Below, piece after piece: positions 11,870-23,570 of a stretch of DNA of 64,000 nt (its first letter is position 1; the number at the start of each line of letters is the position of its first letter). This DNA is from Eumeta japonica. Lineage: Eukaryota > Arthropoda > Insecta > Lepidoptera > Psychidae. The notes under the pieces are model-generated. The model was not told where the DNA came from. It worked only from the letters and a program-made list of their open reading frames with translations, and searched no databases. The stretch is taken from positions 1 through 64,000 of the forward strand of contig BGZK01001446.1 of assembly GCA_005406025.1 (NCBI GenBank), read 5' to 3'. A program made the position numbers and the translations under genes.

Positions 11870-12606
11870 GATAGTGGTCACTGCCCGACGCACGATGGTT
11901 GCGCTAGAGCAAAGAATTCTGGAAATGGCAAAATCTGTCACCAGACATAAAGATTTCGGTGACACCCAAGAAGATTGGACAGTGCCTGATATAACATGGG
12001 TCAATGGAGTCTCTGACTGCAATAAAACAACATGGACCGTGAAGCACTTTAAATTGGTGAAGGACGTTATCATCACCACAACTCTAGAAGTAGGAAGAAA
12101 TCTTAAAAAAAGCTTGCTAGTCCACTGAGCGCCGACACATATAGGTAAATGGCTTTGGCCGAAGAGCTGCGATCATCTGAGTGTAGACGAGGCCCTCATG
12201 AGCTATTTGGGAGCCATCGTAATGTCTACATGGCTTGCAGGTGCAAAAGAGATCCTTCTGATAGGTGATGTCAACCAATTTCATTCATCGACAGGTTGAA
12301 CCCCTTCAAGATGAAGTACCATTCGACCAAATATGGTGGCGAAGGTCACGAAGCAAATTCTATGCATTTACAGAAACCCACTGGATGTAGCATATGCCCT
12401 CAACGAGGTATATAGTGGCATATACTCACCCAAGACTAAGATCCGATCATTGCAGCTGAAAAGATACAGTGATACGAAATTCCGGAAGATCTCCCTAAAA
12501 CTCTTTATCTAACATATACACAGGTAGAGAAAGAATCCCTCATCACCCAGGGATTCGAAAAGGGAGAAGGGTCCCTGGTTCCATTCATGAAGCGCAGAAT
12601 TTAAAT
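11870..12606 (+). pseudogene. Endogenous viral element: SF1 RNA helicase of an alphavirus-like (virga/nege-type) virus
   Basis: Fossil of a replicase helicase domain; it has no expected activity. All signature motifs appear in order on one strand. A degenerate Walker A is at 12006-12032 (GVSDCNKTT, two glycines of the P-loop replaced). Walker B DEAL is at 12186-12197. The motif III LIGDVNQ is at about 12258-12278. A YRNPLDVAYAL block is near 12370-12405, followed by RSLQLKRY, then TYTQVEKESLITQGF and GEGS near 12515-12570. IHEAQ is readable in a shifted frame at about 12582-12598. At least three frame changes and in-frame stops (12126, 12297 and near 12508) break it. About 245 codons are covered. 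No methyltransferase or polymerase domain is seen on either side. It is flanked by an R1 remnant upstream (same strand) and a CR1-like element downstream (opposite strand). The exact virus family is uncertain; virga/nege-like is the best fit by motif style. Confidence 0.85.
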
Positions 12607-14850
12607 TAGAAATATCTTTATTTTGTAGGTAATGAAATTACACTTGAAATACGTCATTAATACATTCTCTTCGGCATTACCACCCATTCCAAATACTGAT
12701 TCACCTGGAAAAGAATTAGCAAAATCCTAAAGGCTTGCTCTTTTGCACTCATCAATACAAAGTACTTAGTAATTAATAATTTAGTCGACAGTTAAAAATA
12801 ATATGAAGTAACCTGATAGACGAGTAGTTCAATCTCAGGGGCTATTTTCATTAAGATATTCCGACACGGAATAATAGCTTTTGCCGTATAACTTTCTTTT
12901 AACGAAATGTTTAAACTCAGCAAATGGCAAATTTTGAATTACAGCTGGAATTTTATTATAAAAGAGCACACACAGCTTCAATGTTTTATTAACTTTACTT
13001 AGACGGGTCTTACAAGCGGCAATATCGTTCTTATGTCTAGTGCTAATGTTATGGTTGTCGCTCCTTTTTTGGAACGATTCTATGTTTTTTGACATATATC
13101 AGGTTTTGTATATATATTGTTATGCTAAAGTTAATTTTCTTAAATTTTTCTCTGAAAGATGTATGTAATTAGTTTCAAACCATAAACAGCGCGCATAGTT
13201 TACTTCTGTAGCATAAAAATCGTATTAATATCGGCTGTATGACTTCATGACAAAATTCCATACGTCATAAGACTATGAAAAAACCTGAAATAAACTAGTC
13301 CTGTGGTGCTTCCATCTGTAAGTCGCCGAATTATTTTTATTGCATATGCTGCAGATTGAAGCCTTTTCGCTAATCTCGTAATATGAGTACTCCAAGGTAA
13401 CTTAGAATCTAAAGTGAGACTAAGAAATAAGGTCGTGCCCACAGTATCCAGTACCAAGTCCTTAACCATTATAATTGTGTCCATCAATTCAGAATTAGAT
13501 AAGAAAAACTTTGCAAGTTTTGTTGTTTTTTCATTCAGCAGAAGATTATTAATGTTAAACTACTCAATGATTTTAGAGATAGTACTGTTTACTTTATCTA
13601 GAGCTGGTTGATGCCTATCAATCTTAAAAAGTAAGGAGGTATCAACAGCAAACAATACAATCCCATGATCATTCTTAACAATATGTGGTAGATCATTTAT
13701 GTATATTAGAAATATAAATGGTCCAAGAACTGAACCCTGTGGCACGCCCACATTGATTGCAGATCCTGACAAGCTCTGACCATTTATGCCAACCCTTTGA
13801 ATTGCATCACTTAAATGAAAGTCTAAAAGTCTAAGGGATCGAGCCGTAATGCCATAATTATGTAATTTCCTGATCATTGTGTCATGACGAATGCAGTCAG
13901 ACGCTTTGGATAAATCACAGAAAAAACCAATCGCGTCCTGTGAATCCTCCCAGGCATCAAAAATCTACTGAATGATCTCGACACCGGCTTTGGTTGTTGA
14001 GCGACCCTTTGTAAATTTAAATTGTTTAACGTTCATCAAATTATTGTTATAAAGTACTGAAATAGTTGATCAAAAATAAGCTTTTTAAATTTTTTTCTGA
14101 GCGTTGGTAGTATTGTTATCGGTTTAAAGTTTTGAGGGTCAGATATACTACCGGATTTAAATAATGGAATTACTTTACTGTACTTCTTTAGATATGGAAA
14201 CACACCAAAATCAACGCAAGCAATAAAAATCACTACTAGACATAGAGCAATGCAATCTATTATTGGATGAAATATTTTTACGGAAAGGTTATCAAGATCG
14301 GCAGTTTTATTAATTTTTTTACATTTAAATGCTTTAAGAACGTCATTATAATGGACATAAGTAAAAAGAAACGCCACAAACATCGACATAACGTTTCAAC
14401 AAAGATTCGGCGAGAGTGGGCGATGACTTCATAGATTGTATAGTTGAACCTGGAATACTACCAAAAAACTTTTCAAAAGCAAAAGCAACTTCCATGTCTT
14501 TGTTAATAAATTTAGTCCTTAATTTTTAATTGAAATTCCAAATGCCGGGATGTTCGTTTTCCAGTTTTACGATTTATTATGTTCCAAGCAGTCTTAACCA
14601 TGTTTGTGTTCTTTTTTATTTAATTACAGATAAACATTGATCTTGCGATTACATCCACACGCCTAAAGATCTTGGAATAATTTCTTAAGTGTTGGACAAA
14701 TATATCCGAATTATTATATGCTCTTTCCTCATAAAGGACGTACAATTTATGCCTACTAGTATAAATGCCTACTGTTACCCAATCACTAAATGATAAAGTA
14801 TTATTAACATTAAAATTTTTTGATAAAAAAAACATTTTTGCATTCAGACG
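12607..14850 (-). pseudogene. CR1/Jockey-like non-LTR retrotransposon, RT to 3' end
   Basis: Read from high to low coordinates: pre-RT region (KLYVLYEERAYNNSD, about 14740), RT start (KKINKTADLDNLSV, IPLFKSGS..DPQNFKPI, about 14300-14110), VPQGSVLGPF at about 13755-13725, the catalytic box at 13641-13652, LVYFRFFHSLMTYGIL at about 13290-13250, and a C-terminal block YYSVSEYLNE near 12850. The catalytic FADD has become FAVD, so the RT would be dead even without the frameshifts. The part below 12835 is the 3' UTR, with an AATAAA-like signal near 12612-12625. The endonuclease half is absent. I recognise this family from lepidopteran genomes, where it is usually labelled mobile element jockey. 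CR1 versus Jockey clade is not settled here. Confidence 0.85.
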
Positions 14851-15271
14851 TGGTTACAATCAACAGTGAACCATATAATTCACAAATCAGATACTTTTTT
14901 TTAATACGTTAAATTTAAACTGCTCAAGACGACCAATTTTCACAGGCACACAATTCTGATTTTACGTTTTATATTTTTAGGGGCCTGACATCCAAAAGAA
15001 TCGTCATCGTGTGGACCACCGCGAAACAGAAGTTGTACAACAGTGTGCCACACGCCGTGGTGGCGATTATGTGCCATACTGTCACTTGTGTATATTATAC
15101 GGACGACGGTGTAGACACAATCGGCAGATTCGTAAATAGGGCTTTGGCCACAAGTGACAAAAAAAAATATGACAATAATGCTAAGATGGCTCTCCGTAAA
15201 GTTTATACATTACGTATTGTAATATAACGTACTTAGGAACAACAATAGTCAAAATGGGCTAGTCTGAGACT
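14851..15271. other. Spacer between CR1-like element and satellite
   Basis: A 72-codon open frame at 15009-15227 (+) has no recognisable similarity and no supporting context. Otherwise nothing seen. Confidence 0.4.
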
Positions 15272-16078
15272 GGTGCACGATCTAACGAATGGGTTTGCCC
15301 AAGATCGGTGCGCCATCTAACGAATAGGTTCCCCAGGATCAGTACGCTATCTAACGAATAGGTTACCCGGGATCGGTGCGCGATCTAACGAATGGGTTCC
15401 CCGGGATCGGTGCGCTATCTAACGAATGGATTAACCCGGGAGTGGTGCGCGACTTAACGAATGGGTTCGCCCAAGATCGGTGCGCGATCTAACGAATGGG
15501 TTCCCCGAGATCGGTGCGCTACCTAACGAATGGATTAACCCGGGAGTGGTGCGCGACTTAACGAATGGGTTTGCCCAAGATCGGTGCGCGATCTAACGAA
15601 TGGGTTCCCCGGGATCGGTGCGCTATCTAACGAATGGATTAACCCGGAGTGGTGCGCGACTTAACGAATGGTTCGCCCAAGATCGGTGCGCGATCTAACG
15701 AATGGGTTCCCCGAGATCGGTGCGCTACCTAACGAATGGATTAACCCGGGAGTGGTGCGCGACTTAACGAATGGTTTGCCCAAGATCGGTGCGCGATCTA
15801 ACGAATGGGTTCCCGGGATCGGTGCGCTATCTAACGAATGGATTAATCCGGGAGTGGTGCGCGACTTGACGAATGGGTTGGCCCAAGATTGGTGCGCGAT
15901 CTAACGAATAGGTTCCCCGGGATCGGTGCGCTATCTAACGAATAGTTTCCCCGGGATCGGTACGCTATCTAGCGAATGGGTTAACCCGGGAGTGGTGCGC
16001 GATCTAACGAATAGGTTCCCCGGAACCGGTGCGCTATCTAACCAATGGGTTAACCCGGGACTGTTGCGTGATCTAGCC
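15272..16078 (+). repeat. Minisatellite: 34-35 bp units in a 104-bp higher-order repeat
   Basis: About 23.5 head-to-tail units, each built on GGTGCG..AT/ACTTAACGAATGG followed by a variable tail. Three tail types alternate: A (GGTTCCCCGGGATC), B (GATTAACCCGGGAGT) and C (GGTTCGCCCAAGATC). From 15375 to about 15924 the order A-B-C repeats about five times, with 34+35+35 = 104 bp per cycle. The flanking units (15272-15374 and 15925-16078) break the pattern and are more diverged. The array is far more GC-rich than its surroundings. Because the cycle is nearly a multiple of three bases, it gives open frames such as 15668-15904 with a repeated NEW/LTNG peptide, which I regard as incidental. Confidence 0.95.
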
Positions 16079-17094
16079 AGTGACAATGCGTGGCATGGAA
16101 CAACTTTCAACGAATAACCCTATTAGTATCAGTATAGTGATATTACCGTGAATTTGAAAGTGCCATGCCGATAACAAAGTAGAGCATGTGCTCGCACCGT
16201 ATAAAATATTCGTTCTTAGGTAGTTGTTGACATCGTGTTTGCGTATATAATTAATCGATCCCATACAAATTACTATAAACTTTGAGTTTTTTTTGTCTAA
16301 CTTAATGTAATATTGTTGAAATAAAATGAGATTGTCAGCATTTAATATATTGAAATATTAATGAATGTATTGCATCCCGAGAATAAATAGTGTCTTTTGA
16401 GATTGTCTATTCAAGAATGACAACTATAACTAGGAGCAAATTTAGGAATTAGTTCTATCTTTATATAAAAGAATGAATAACGAATAACGAAATGAAAACA
16501 GTCAGCGGTATTATCTATTAAGAATTTTCTAACAGTCAACTCCGTACGCATTGTAAGATTTTTTTTATCAAATTACGTAGATACATTTAGTAAGCATAAT
16601 GTCTACAAAGACGGATAAGAAAACAAACGGAGCTACCAGTAAGAGGCATGCGAAAGCTTATCGAGACCGACGCCCGCCTGATCGTTTCACGAAAAAATTG
16701 CCAAACGGAACGTTTTATAACGTTGAGAATATACTCGAAAATACTCGTTCGGGGAAAGGAAATTCACAAACAAAAAGCTCGCTCAGTTTTTGTTGATCAC
16801 AATATACGCCTAATGGGTCAGGAAACAGCTCTGTAGCCGATACGCGTTAAGGGGGGCGTACTCGGCAGGCGCTCTGAGTCGCTGCGGTTAGCCGCTTGTC
16901 CGCGCGCGCCGGCCGCCGGACGACGACGTGCTTTTTAAAATGTTTTAAACAAATGTATTAAGCAATGAACATGAGATAAAATTTTAATGGTCTTTGTGTC
17001 GGATAGAAATTCATAAGTCAGCTTTGGAAGTATGTTTTTTTAAAAGGTACTCGCCATAGTTGAGTTTGTAAACTTTTTATATCAGGAAACGGGC
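16079..17094. other. Gene-free spacer with GC-rich patch
   Basis: A 65-codon frame at 16599-16796 (+) encodes a basic, Lys/Arg-rich peptide with YNVENILEN, overlapped by a second frame continuing the same theme. It may be a frameshifted coding relic but is not recognised. A GC-rich patch lies at 16850-16935. Confidence 0.35.
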
Positions 17095-17200
17095 AGAAAT
17101 TTAAAATATATTTATTTTATAATGTGACATTTGAAATACGTCATCGTATCTTATCTATATTATCTATTACTAGTTCGGAAGGCAGTTTTTCCTCAAGAAT
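17095..17200 (-). repeat. 3' end of a non-LTR element (minus strand)
   Basis: On the minus strand it reads CTGCCTTCCGAACTAGT ... GACGTATTTCAAATGT ... AAAATAAATAT. This shares the GACGTATTTCAA...AATAAA layout with the 3' UTR at 12612-12660, so it looks like a truncated 3' tail of a related element. Confidence 0.5.
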
Positions 17201-20200
17201 CTTATCGGTAACTCTTTCTACTTGTATATAACCCAATTCTAATTGTATATAACCATAACCATTTAAGGACCTCATAGGTAAAGTATCATACAAGAGCATA
17301 ACCTAGGATTGGTTGAGAAGACCTAGTAATGCTCATGAATATTTGTCTCATAAACACCTGGACATTTCACGAAACTTTTTAAATACAACTAATTATTTAG
17401 TTATTATTTGTCATCTACAAACATAAAGGTAAATTTTGTATGTAAAGTTAAGTCAGCTATTGTCCTTCAATATTTTATGGCCGACTACCATGCAAGGATA
17501 GTTCATTCTCATTTCTGTTTACGAGGAACACTATTTTTTTGATAGCTGTAAATTTGTTTTATATATCTATATTAATATTCATTAATATACAGAGCTGTTA
17601 GATTTAAAAGTTTCTTTGTATTTACTTCAAAGAGATATTTAAGGTTCTAACCGGTATATCGCCTAAATTCTCTTCTTCCGCGGCTGAGAGATGGTATAAA
17701 TTACACTATGCTGCGCAGATCATCAGATTTTTAGAGGGTCGTGTGTAAGATCACTGTTATAGATAATAACAAACTGTCGCCTTGCTACAATTTTTACACC
17801 AAACAATGAAATGCCTGCTCGGATCGCCAGAGGGCGGGCATTAATTCATGATCACACAACTGTTGTTTGATTACTGCGGATATCTCTCAAGTAGAAAACT
17901 TTATCGATTCATTTATTTCGTCGAACTAATCTTCGAGCCGTAGCAGCGTAAAGGAGTAAAATACGAGAGGGCCCGTGGCGTTTTCGCGTCAGAGGAGAGT
18001 CGTTCCCCTTAAGCGTCGCCTTTATAGCACACTTAGTGACTCTTTTCATATTGTTATTTCCTTTCCTCGGAGCTGTTTGCGAGCGAAGGAAAAAAAAAAG
18101 AGCGAACCGTTTGCGATTTCGCCTCGAATTAACGGTTCCGTTTTTCATGCTCTTCTCGGGGAATCGTCTCGTGAAAGACATAGCGTTTGTTATGAGAGTC
18201 ATTTGCGATGCGATGAGTGGTGATGTATTGGGATAGGCGACTTCTTAGCGGTTTGCGCTCTTGCACTTAATTTTAAAATTAATGGACAATATATTTCTGA
18301 ATGTATGTCCGACTGATCGATCTGTTTTGGCTTTACTTTAATTACGTGTCTTAGACATCGACAGAAAAAAAAATAAACGACAAAAAATACCTTTTATATG
18401 TGTATATAAAAGGAATAAAGAAATACATATAAAACTTAATCGTGAAAACATATATTTGATCTGTTCGTAATAAAGAAAATATTAATGGTAAGTGGTATAA
18501 TATAATAGATCAACGAGTACGATGGTGAAAGATTTGACAAAGAATCAATAAGAAAAATATTTATAAACCAAATTGGTTTTGTATTCAATAAGGGCCTAAT
18601 TATAGGTACGTGTAATAACCGAACCTGAATGGAACGCCTAATAAAGTTCCACGATGCAAAAGGTATTTATAGGCGTATCGAGTGAATGAGTTGAGGTCAG
18701 CACCTAATGCACTTTTGAAAGGAGCATAAGCATATGTATGTCAATATAGATTAGGATCACAAGATTTGTTTTTAGTTTCGAGACACAAACGAGGTTGTGA
18801 GCCACCACGGGGTAGGTGGTCACAGATGCTCATGGACATTCAGAATTCTACAGTCCCAATTTATTGCAGGCCTTTTTTCCTTTAGCGACAAATCCATACA
18901 TAGACATCAAATAACATCCAAAAACGAAGATAAATTTGTGATTGCACAAAGTTTAAACCAAACGGGTAGACATAACATCAACCCTTAAATACCTAATTTT
19001 AATGATAAATGATATTTAATTAAAAATAAATTAGGCTAGGATGTTTATTTCATGGTCGGGATTTATAGTATTAAGATTCATCACAATATGGGCCGGTGAC
19101 TAAACTGTGGATTCTAGAAACTGAAAATTGTAAATATCTCCAAAACTCGTAAATTCTCTAAAATAAATATTTTCTATTATGGTGATACTTTCTGGTTTTT
19201 AATACAAAGTAAGATGGGGAGAGTAGGGAATATATTTGAAGGTATAAGTTACTTAAGAACGTTTGACGAATTTTCAGAAATTTATTGAACGATATTCTAC
19301 ACAATGAGGCAAGCGAAACAAATTTTTTTCAACCTTCAATCTTATGTATATGGGAATCTATACCTATATTTTCTCGTATTCGTAAAAAAATCCAGGTGAT
19401 TACTATACAATATATACCTAGCTGTATAATTTTATCAGAATCAATAAAAGGATAGCGAAGTTATAAAGCTGTGACAGACGGACGTACATAATGAAACTAA
19501 AAGGTTTTCGTTTTTCGTTTTTGGCTATGGGATCCTAAAACATTTATAAAATTCAAATATATATTTTTTAATTTAATTAATTATAGAAGCTTTAAAGCGA
19601 TTTATAATCAAGCTTCAATTAGGATAATTTGTTTTTTTTTCATGCGAATAGACATACTATAGGTGAATTACGGGTCTGATCAAGTTCTTGGACAATTTAA
19701 AGTCTAGCCCAAAATTAAATTTTAAATTCCCTAACAACGATACAAATTCCTGGAAACTTAAATGGAAAAATTAATTTTGCTGAAGTAAGCCTTTCCCAGT
19801 TTCGGTATAGTAAGGCGTCCCACTGCAAAAGTTACTTATTTCAAAGTAGAGGACGTAAGTAGTTCACGTAGTTTCAATAAAGGCGCTTATGAAAGTTTCG
19901 CGGTTGCCCGCGCGCCGACTGGTCAATCTCTTGGCAATTCACTTTAAGAAGCTAAGTAAAACGGAACGTTGTAGGGAGAGAAGAATGTAAGGCGCCGCAG
20001 GAACAAGGCGTCATTTTGAAATCGTCACATTCGGCCGTGATAGGTTTGTTTCTAGCGCCACCGCATGCGGCTATAGTTGGTTTTACAAAAACTAAAAAAA
20101 ATACGTTTGGTCAAATGCGTGTTCAAATATGAACAAAGTAGGGCACGCAGCTGTCGAGTAAATGCAATTTCTAGCTTAACTTAATTCGATTTAGATTAAA

Positions 20201-20289
20201 AAGTCATTGGTCTATTCAACCCTGGTGAAGTACTAATTAGGTATCTTCTGATCCGACATTCTGTACTACTGAGCCACCATCGCCCTTTT
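17201..20289. other. Gene-free AT-rich region
   Basis: No homology seen. A perfect 10-bp-arm hairpin lies at 18390-18413. A short fragment at about 19460-19545 (GACGGACGTACATAATGAAACTA...) resembles the end of the ~780-bp repeat found at 46540-47297. GC-rich patches at about 17940-18240 and 19890-20060 carry only short open frames. Confidence 0.4.
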
Positions 20290-20900
20290 ATGCTCTACGC
20301 TCTCTCTGTCAATGATGATACCGATATTGTTCCTTCTTTAGATTTCAGTTCAGGTTCCGTTTTTATTTCCGATTCTAGTTCCAATCTGGATTCTATTTCT
20401 TTTCAAAATGTACATATTTCACCGTGGCTCCGCCCGTGTGGACATACAACGAATCCTTTGACTATTTATATCGATTGATGACAATATAAATTATGATCCC
20501 TACCTCCCTTCCGTTCTCGATTCTATAACAGAAAAAAAAATCATATCTTACATCATAAACACACGTAATGCAGCGAATGTTTTCGTTATGGAACGAACTC
20601 ATTTACGCTCTCGAATCCGATATTTACTAGAAACTTTTTCAAGTATTTTTTTTAGTCAATGACCGATCGGCATAAGTATATAATTTGTTCGACGATCACG
20701 CAAGCAAAGTTGCTAGCAAAAGTTAGTACCTTTATAAATTATATTTTATTCTGATGTATAAAATATGTAATGTTATTGTACATTTTCAGTTCATTCAGTT
20801 CAGCCGTTAAAGCGTAATTGAGTAACAAACATCCAAACACGCAAACTTTCATTTTCATATTATTAATAGAATTAAAAAATATATATAAAAAGTCTAGTTT
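20290..20900 (+). mobile_element. Helitron-like non-autonomous repeat, copy 1
   Basis: Modules in order: a degenerate hexamer run of the GATTCC type (about 20340-20405); a GC-rich inverted motif ACCGTGGCTCCGCCCGTG (20421-20438); a block with ATAAACACACGTAATGC; GACCGATCGGCATAAG; and the tail CAGCCGTTAAAGCGTAATTG ... ATTATTAATAGAATT. The same modules occur in reverse order and orientation at 45690-46360. I recognise the tail as a very common lepidopteran repeat end. Helitron-like is inferred from the GC-rich hairpin plus CTAG-type terminus in related ends (24057-24090). No Rep/helicase gene is present. Confidence 0.6.
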
Positions 20901-21744
20901 CACATACTCTTGTCTGAGCTGTGTGCGTTGGAATCGACTTTTTGGAGCAAGCAGTAATGCTTTAAAGACGTATCATCTTTTTATTTCTACATGGAAACTC
21001 TGCAATCACTTAATCGTATTCTTTTATCATTGGCTCAGAAAATAATGGAGCTACAGGGTTGGGTTGTTGTGCATATCTTCAGCGATTATTATTTGAGACT
21101 AGCGAGCTCGTCTAATTCCGGATTGCAACTTACGCACATACGCCGATGTGGGCGTATGTAGAGCGGTACCGTTTTGTGAATAAGGCGAGGGCGTATCTAA
21201 AATCGCTGAAAAATTATATAAAACACAGTTTTCGGTTGCCGAGGTAGGCAAGAAGCGCCGGTAACAGATATTCTTCAATAATACATAAACGCTCCTGTCA
21301 CGCCCGAAATCCGTACACCGAGTTTTCTTTAAGAAGATTGATTCGCCTTTATTTATCTTAACTCGAGAAACAGGCGGGACATAAAAAAAGGCCCAGGTGT
21401 CTTCGAAATGAGGCGTTAGTAACTGCTTGGGCGCGAACGTACAATATCTTGTGTAGTGAACGGCCCTATATACTCTTTGTCGAAGAGTTATTATGGATTC
21501 ATAATATTTATTTATTAAACGTACCTTCAGAACTCATACTATTTTTTTTTTTTGCATAAAACTTTTAGTTTACAAGGATTTTTTTTTTCCATTAGTTCAA
21601 GATTTCAAGCATTTTCATGGTGACCGTTCGGTGCCCGTATGTCTGTCTGTTTCTACATTATTATTGTTACTACTTTCTATTGTCAATGAGTTCGCATTAT
21701 CATTTGACTGCTTGTCTTGGGTCAAATAAGAACCACATTTTTTA

Positions 21745-21930
21745 GCTTTTTAGGGTTCCGTACTTCTATGGGAAAGAGGAACCCTTATAGGATTACATCG
21801 TTGTCCCTCTATCCGTCTGTCTGTCACCAAGCCGTATTTTCTCAGGAACGCTTGAAGGTATCACATTGAAATTAATGTCAAATACCTACTTATGTCTGCT
21901 ATCATTTGAAGCTGTAAAAAAAACCAAACT
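21745..21930 (+). repeat. Lepidopteran AGGGTTCCGTA repeat fragment
   Basis: Starts TTTTTAGGGTTCCGTACTTC, continues GGAACCCTTATAGGATTACATCGTTGTCC and TCTGTCTGTCACC. This matches the start of a repeat family very widespread in Lepidoptera, as I recall it. Confidence 0.65.
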
Positions 21931-23260
21931 TTTAAGTCAAAGTTCTTTTAAAAATTCGGCCAAATATGAATTATATTTTAAAACACGCAAGTCAATCAAA
22001 ACCTATAAGAAAGGATATGAGAGAACATTTTTTTAAACTTTCCGTTATGAATGAACATTCATTTACAATGGAAGAGTTTAATTTCGTAGAATAATTATCC
22101 GTCTAGAGATTTTGTAATTAAATGCGTTAACCAATACGAATTGTACTTTATTAATTCTGTAATTTGATGACAATAAATAAAAGAATACAAAATATGACAA
22201 AATTATAGCAAGTAAAAGTTTTAGATTTTGCACACGCTATATCAAGCTTGAAAGAAATAAACTTTTCTAAAACAACCACTTCATCACGACGAAAATATTT
22301 GTTGGGAAGTTTGTGTAATAGGATTAACAAGTTATACAATAATTTATGAATGTGTAATTTATGGCCTTAATGTGAACCTAAAACTTGGGCATTGCGATTT
22401 GAATTATAAATTTGTCAAGCTAAAAAACTATACAAGTTCTGACAAACACTTAGTTTTGTAAGTTTGGATAAAGTATCTTCCAATGACTGGTTCCACGAAA
22501 GCCAAACCATCCATGTCTTTCTAGTGAAATTTCAGACAAATAACTTTTATTGGGGAACTTATCTACCTATTAGGGTGATTCGAAATGATGACAAAAGCTA
22601 AAGTGTCGAGAGATGGCGCTGTTCGGCGGTATTACAGCAAAATGTAAAATTTTGTCCCAAATACTAAGTTACAGACAAACAAACTCAGTTTCATGGAAAG
22701 CTATTTCTAAGTTTCGCATATAGGAGTATCATTTATTCTATTATTATTTAATTAATTAATTATGATATAATTAAAATAATACGGCAAAATTTTACTTGTA
22801 TTTCAGACCTTTTGGTCTTGTGCTATCAAACACAAATACACACATGTTCGTGATTACTACAATTGAGGATTTTTAGAAAGGAATGGCTTTATAAATAGGC
22901 CACACCCCTTTTAGGTTAAGACAAATTCCTTGAAAATATATTTCACCAGAGAACTGCATAGCCAGTCATCCGAAAATTATGTTTTTTTACCGATATGGTC
23001 AAATAATACGTAAAAATAATATTGCTTGATGATTCTTCAATTATCAAACATCGAAGAATATATTTGTGACTTTTCATATAAATTATGACAATAGTACATA
23101 TTTAGGGTTCTTGCGTTCATTATAGGAAAATTCAAAAATGGGATAATTTTACTGCAATCGAATCAAATGTCCTATTGTAAACCAATTGTCCTATGTCCAC
23201 ACGGGTGAATCCACGGAGGAAAATTAACCAAAACAAAAAAATATCTAGGATTTGACTCTT

Positions 23261-23570
23261 CTTTAGGGTTTGTGAGAATTACTGAAAACCCTCATAGTTT
23301 AACTAATAACAAAAAATAGTATGGTAATGCTGAATGAAGTCTACTGAAAACCAGTGAAGGGCTATTCGATACATATTTAGCGTTCCGTGAGAATTTCTAA
23401 GAACTCTTTAATTAAGCTGATTTTAATTAATTTTACTAAAAATGTTATTAAAAGCCAATAAAAAGAAATCCAATATATATTTAGAGTTCCGTGAGATAAC
23501 AGAGAACCCTTATAATTCAACTGAACTTAATAAAATGCAACATTTGCCGAAGAAATATACACTCTATGGT
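23261..23570 (+). repeat. Degenerate tandem repeat, ~105-115 bp unit, about 3 copies
   Basis: Three starts of the form TTTAG.GTT..GTGAGA..., at about 23262, 23378 and 23480, each followed by a GAA(C)CCT-like block and a TAATT.A.CTGA-like block. Units are strongly diverged. Confidence 0.45.

Noticed and set aside
15668..15904. 78-codon repeat-protein-like frame in the satellite
   Set aside because: It arises because the 104-bp cycle is close to a multiple of three. Units are 33-35 bp and the frame breaks at both ends, so coding is not credible.
17820..17855. AATGCCTGC...GCGGGCATT possible hairpin
   Set aside because: Arms match only 8 of 10; not better than chance.
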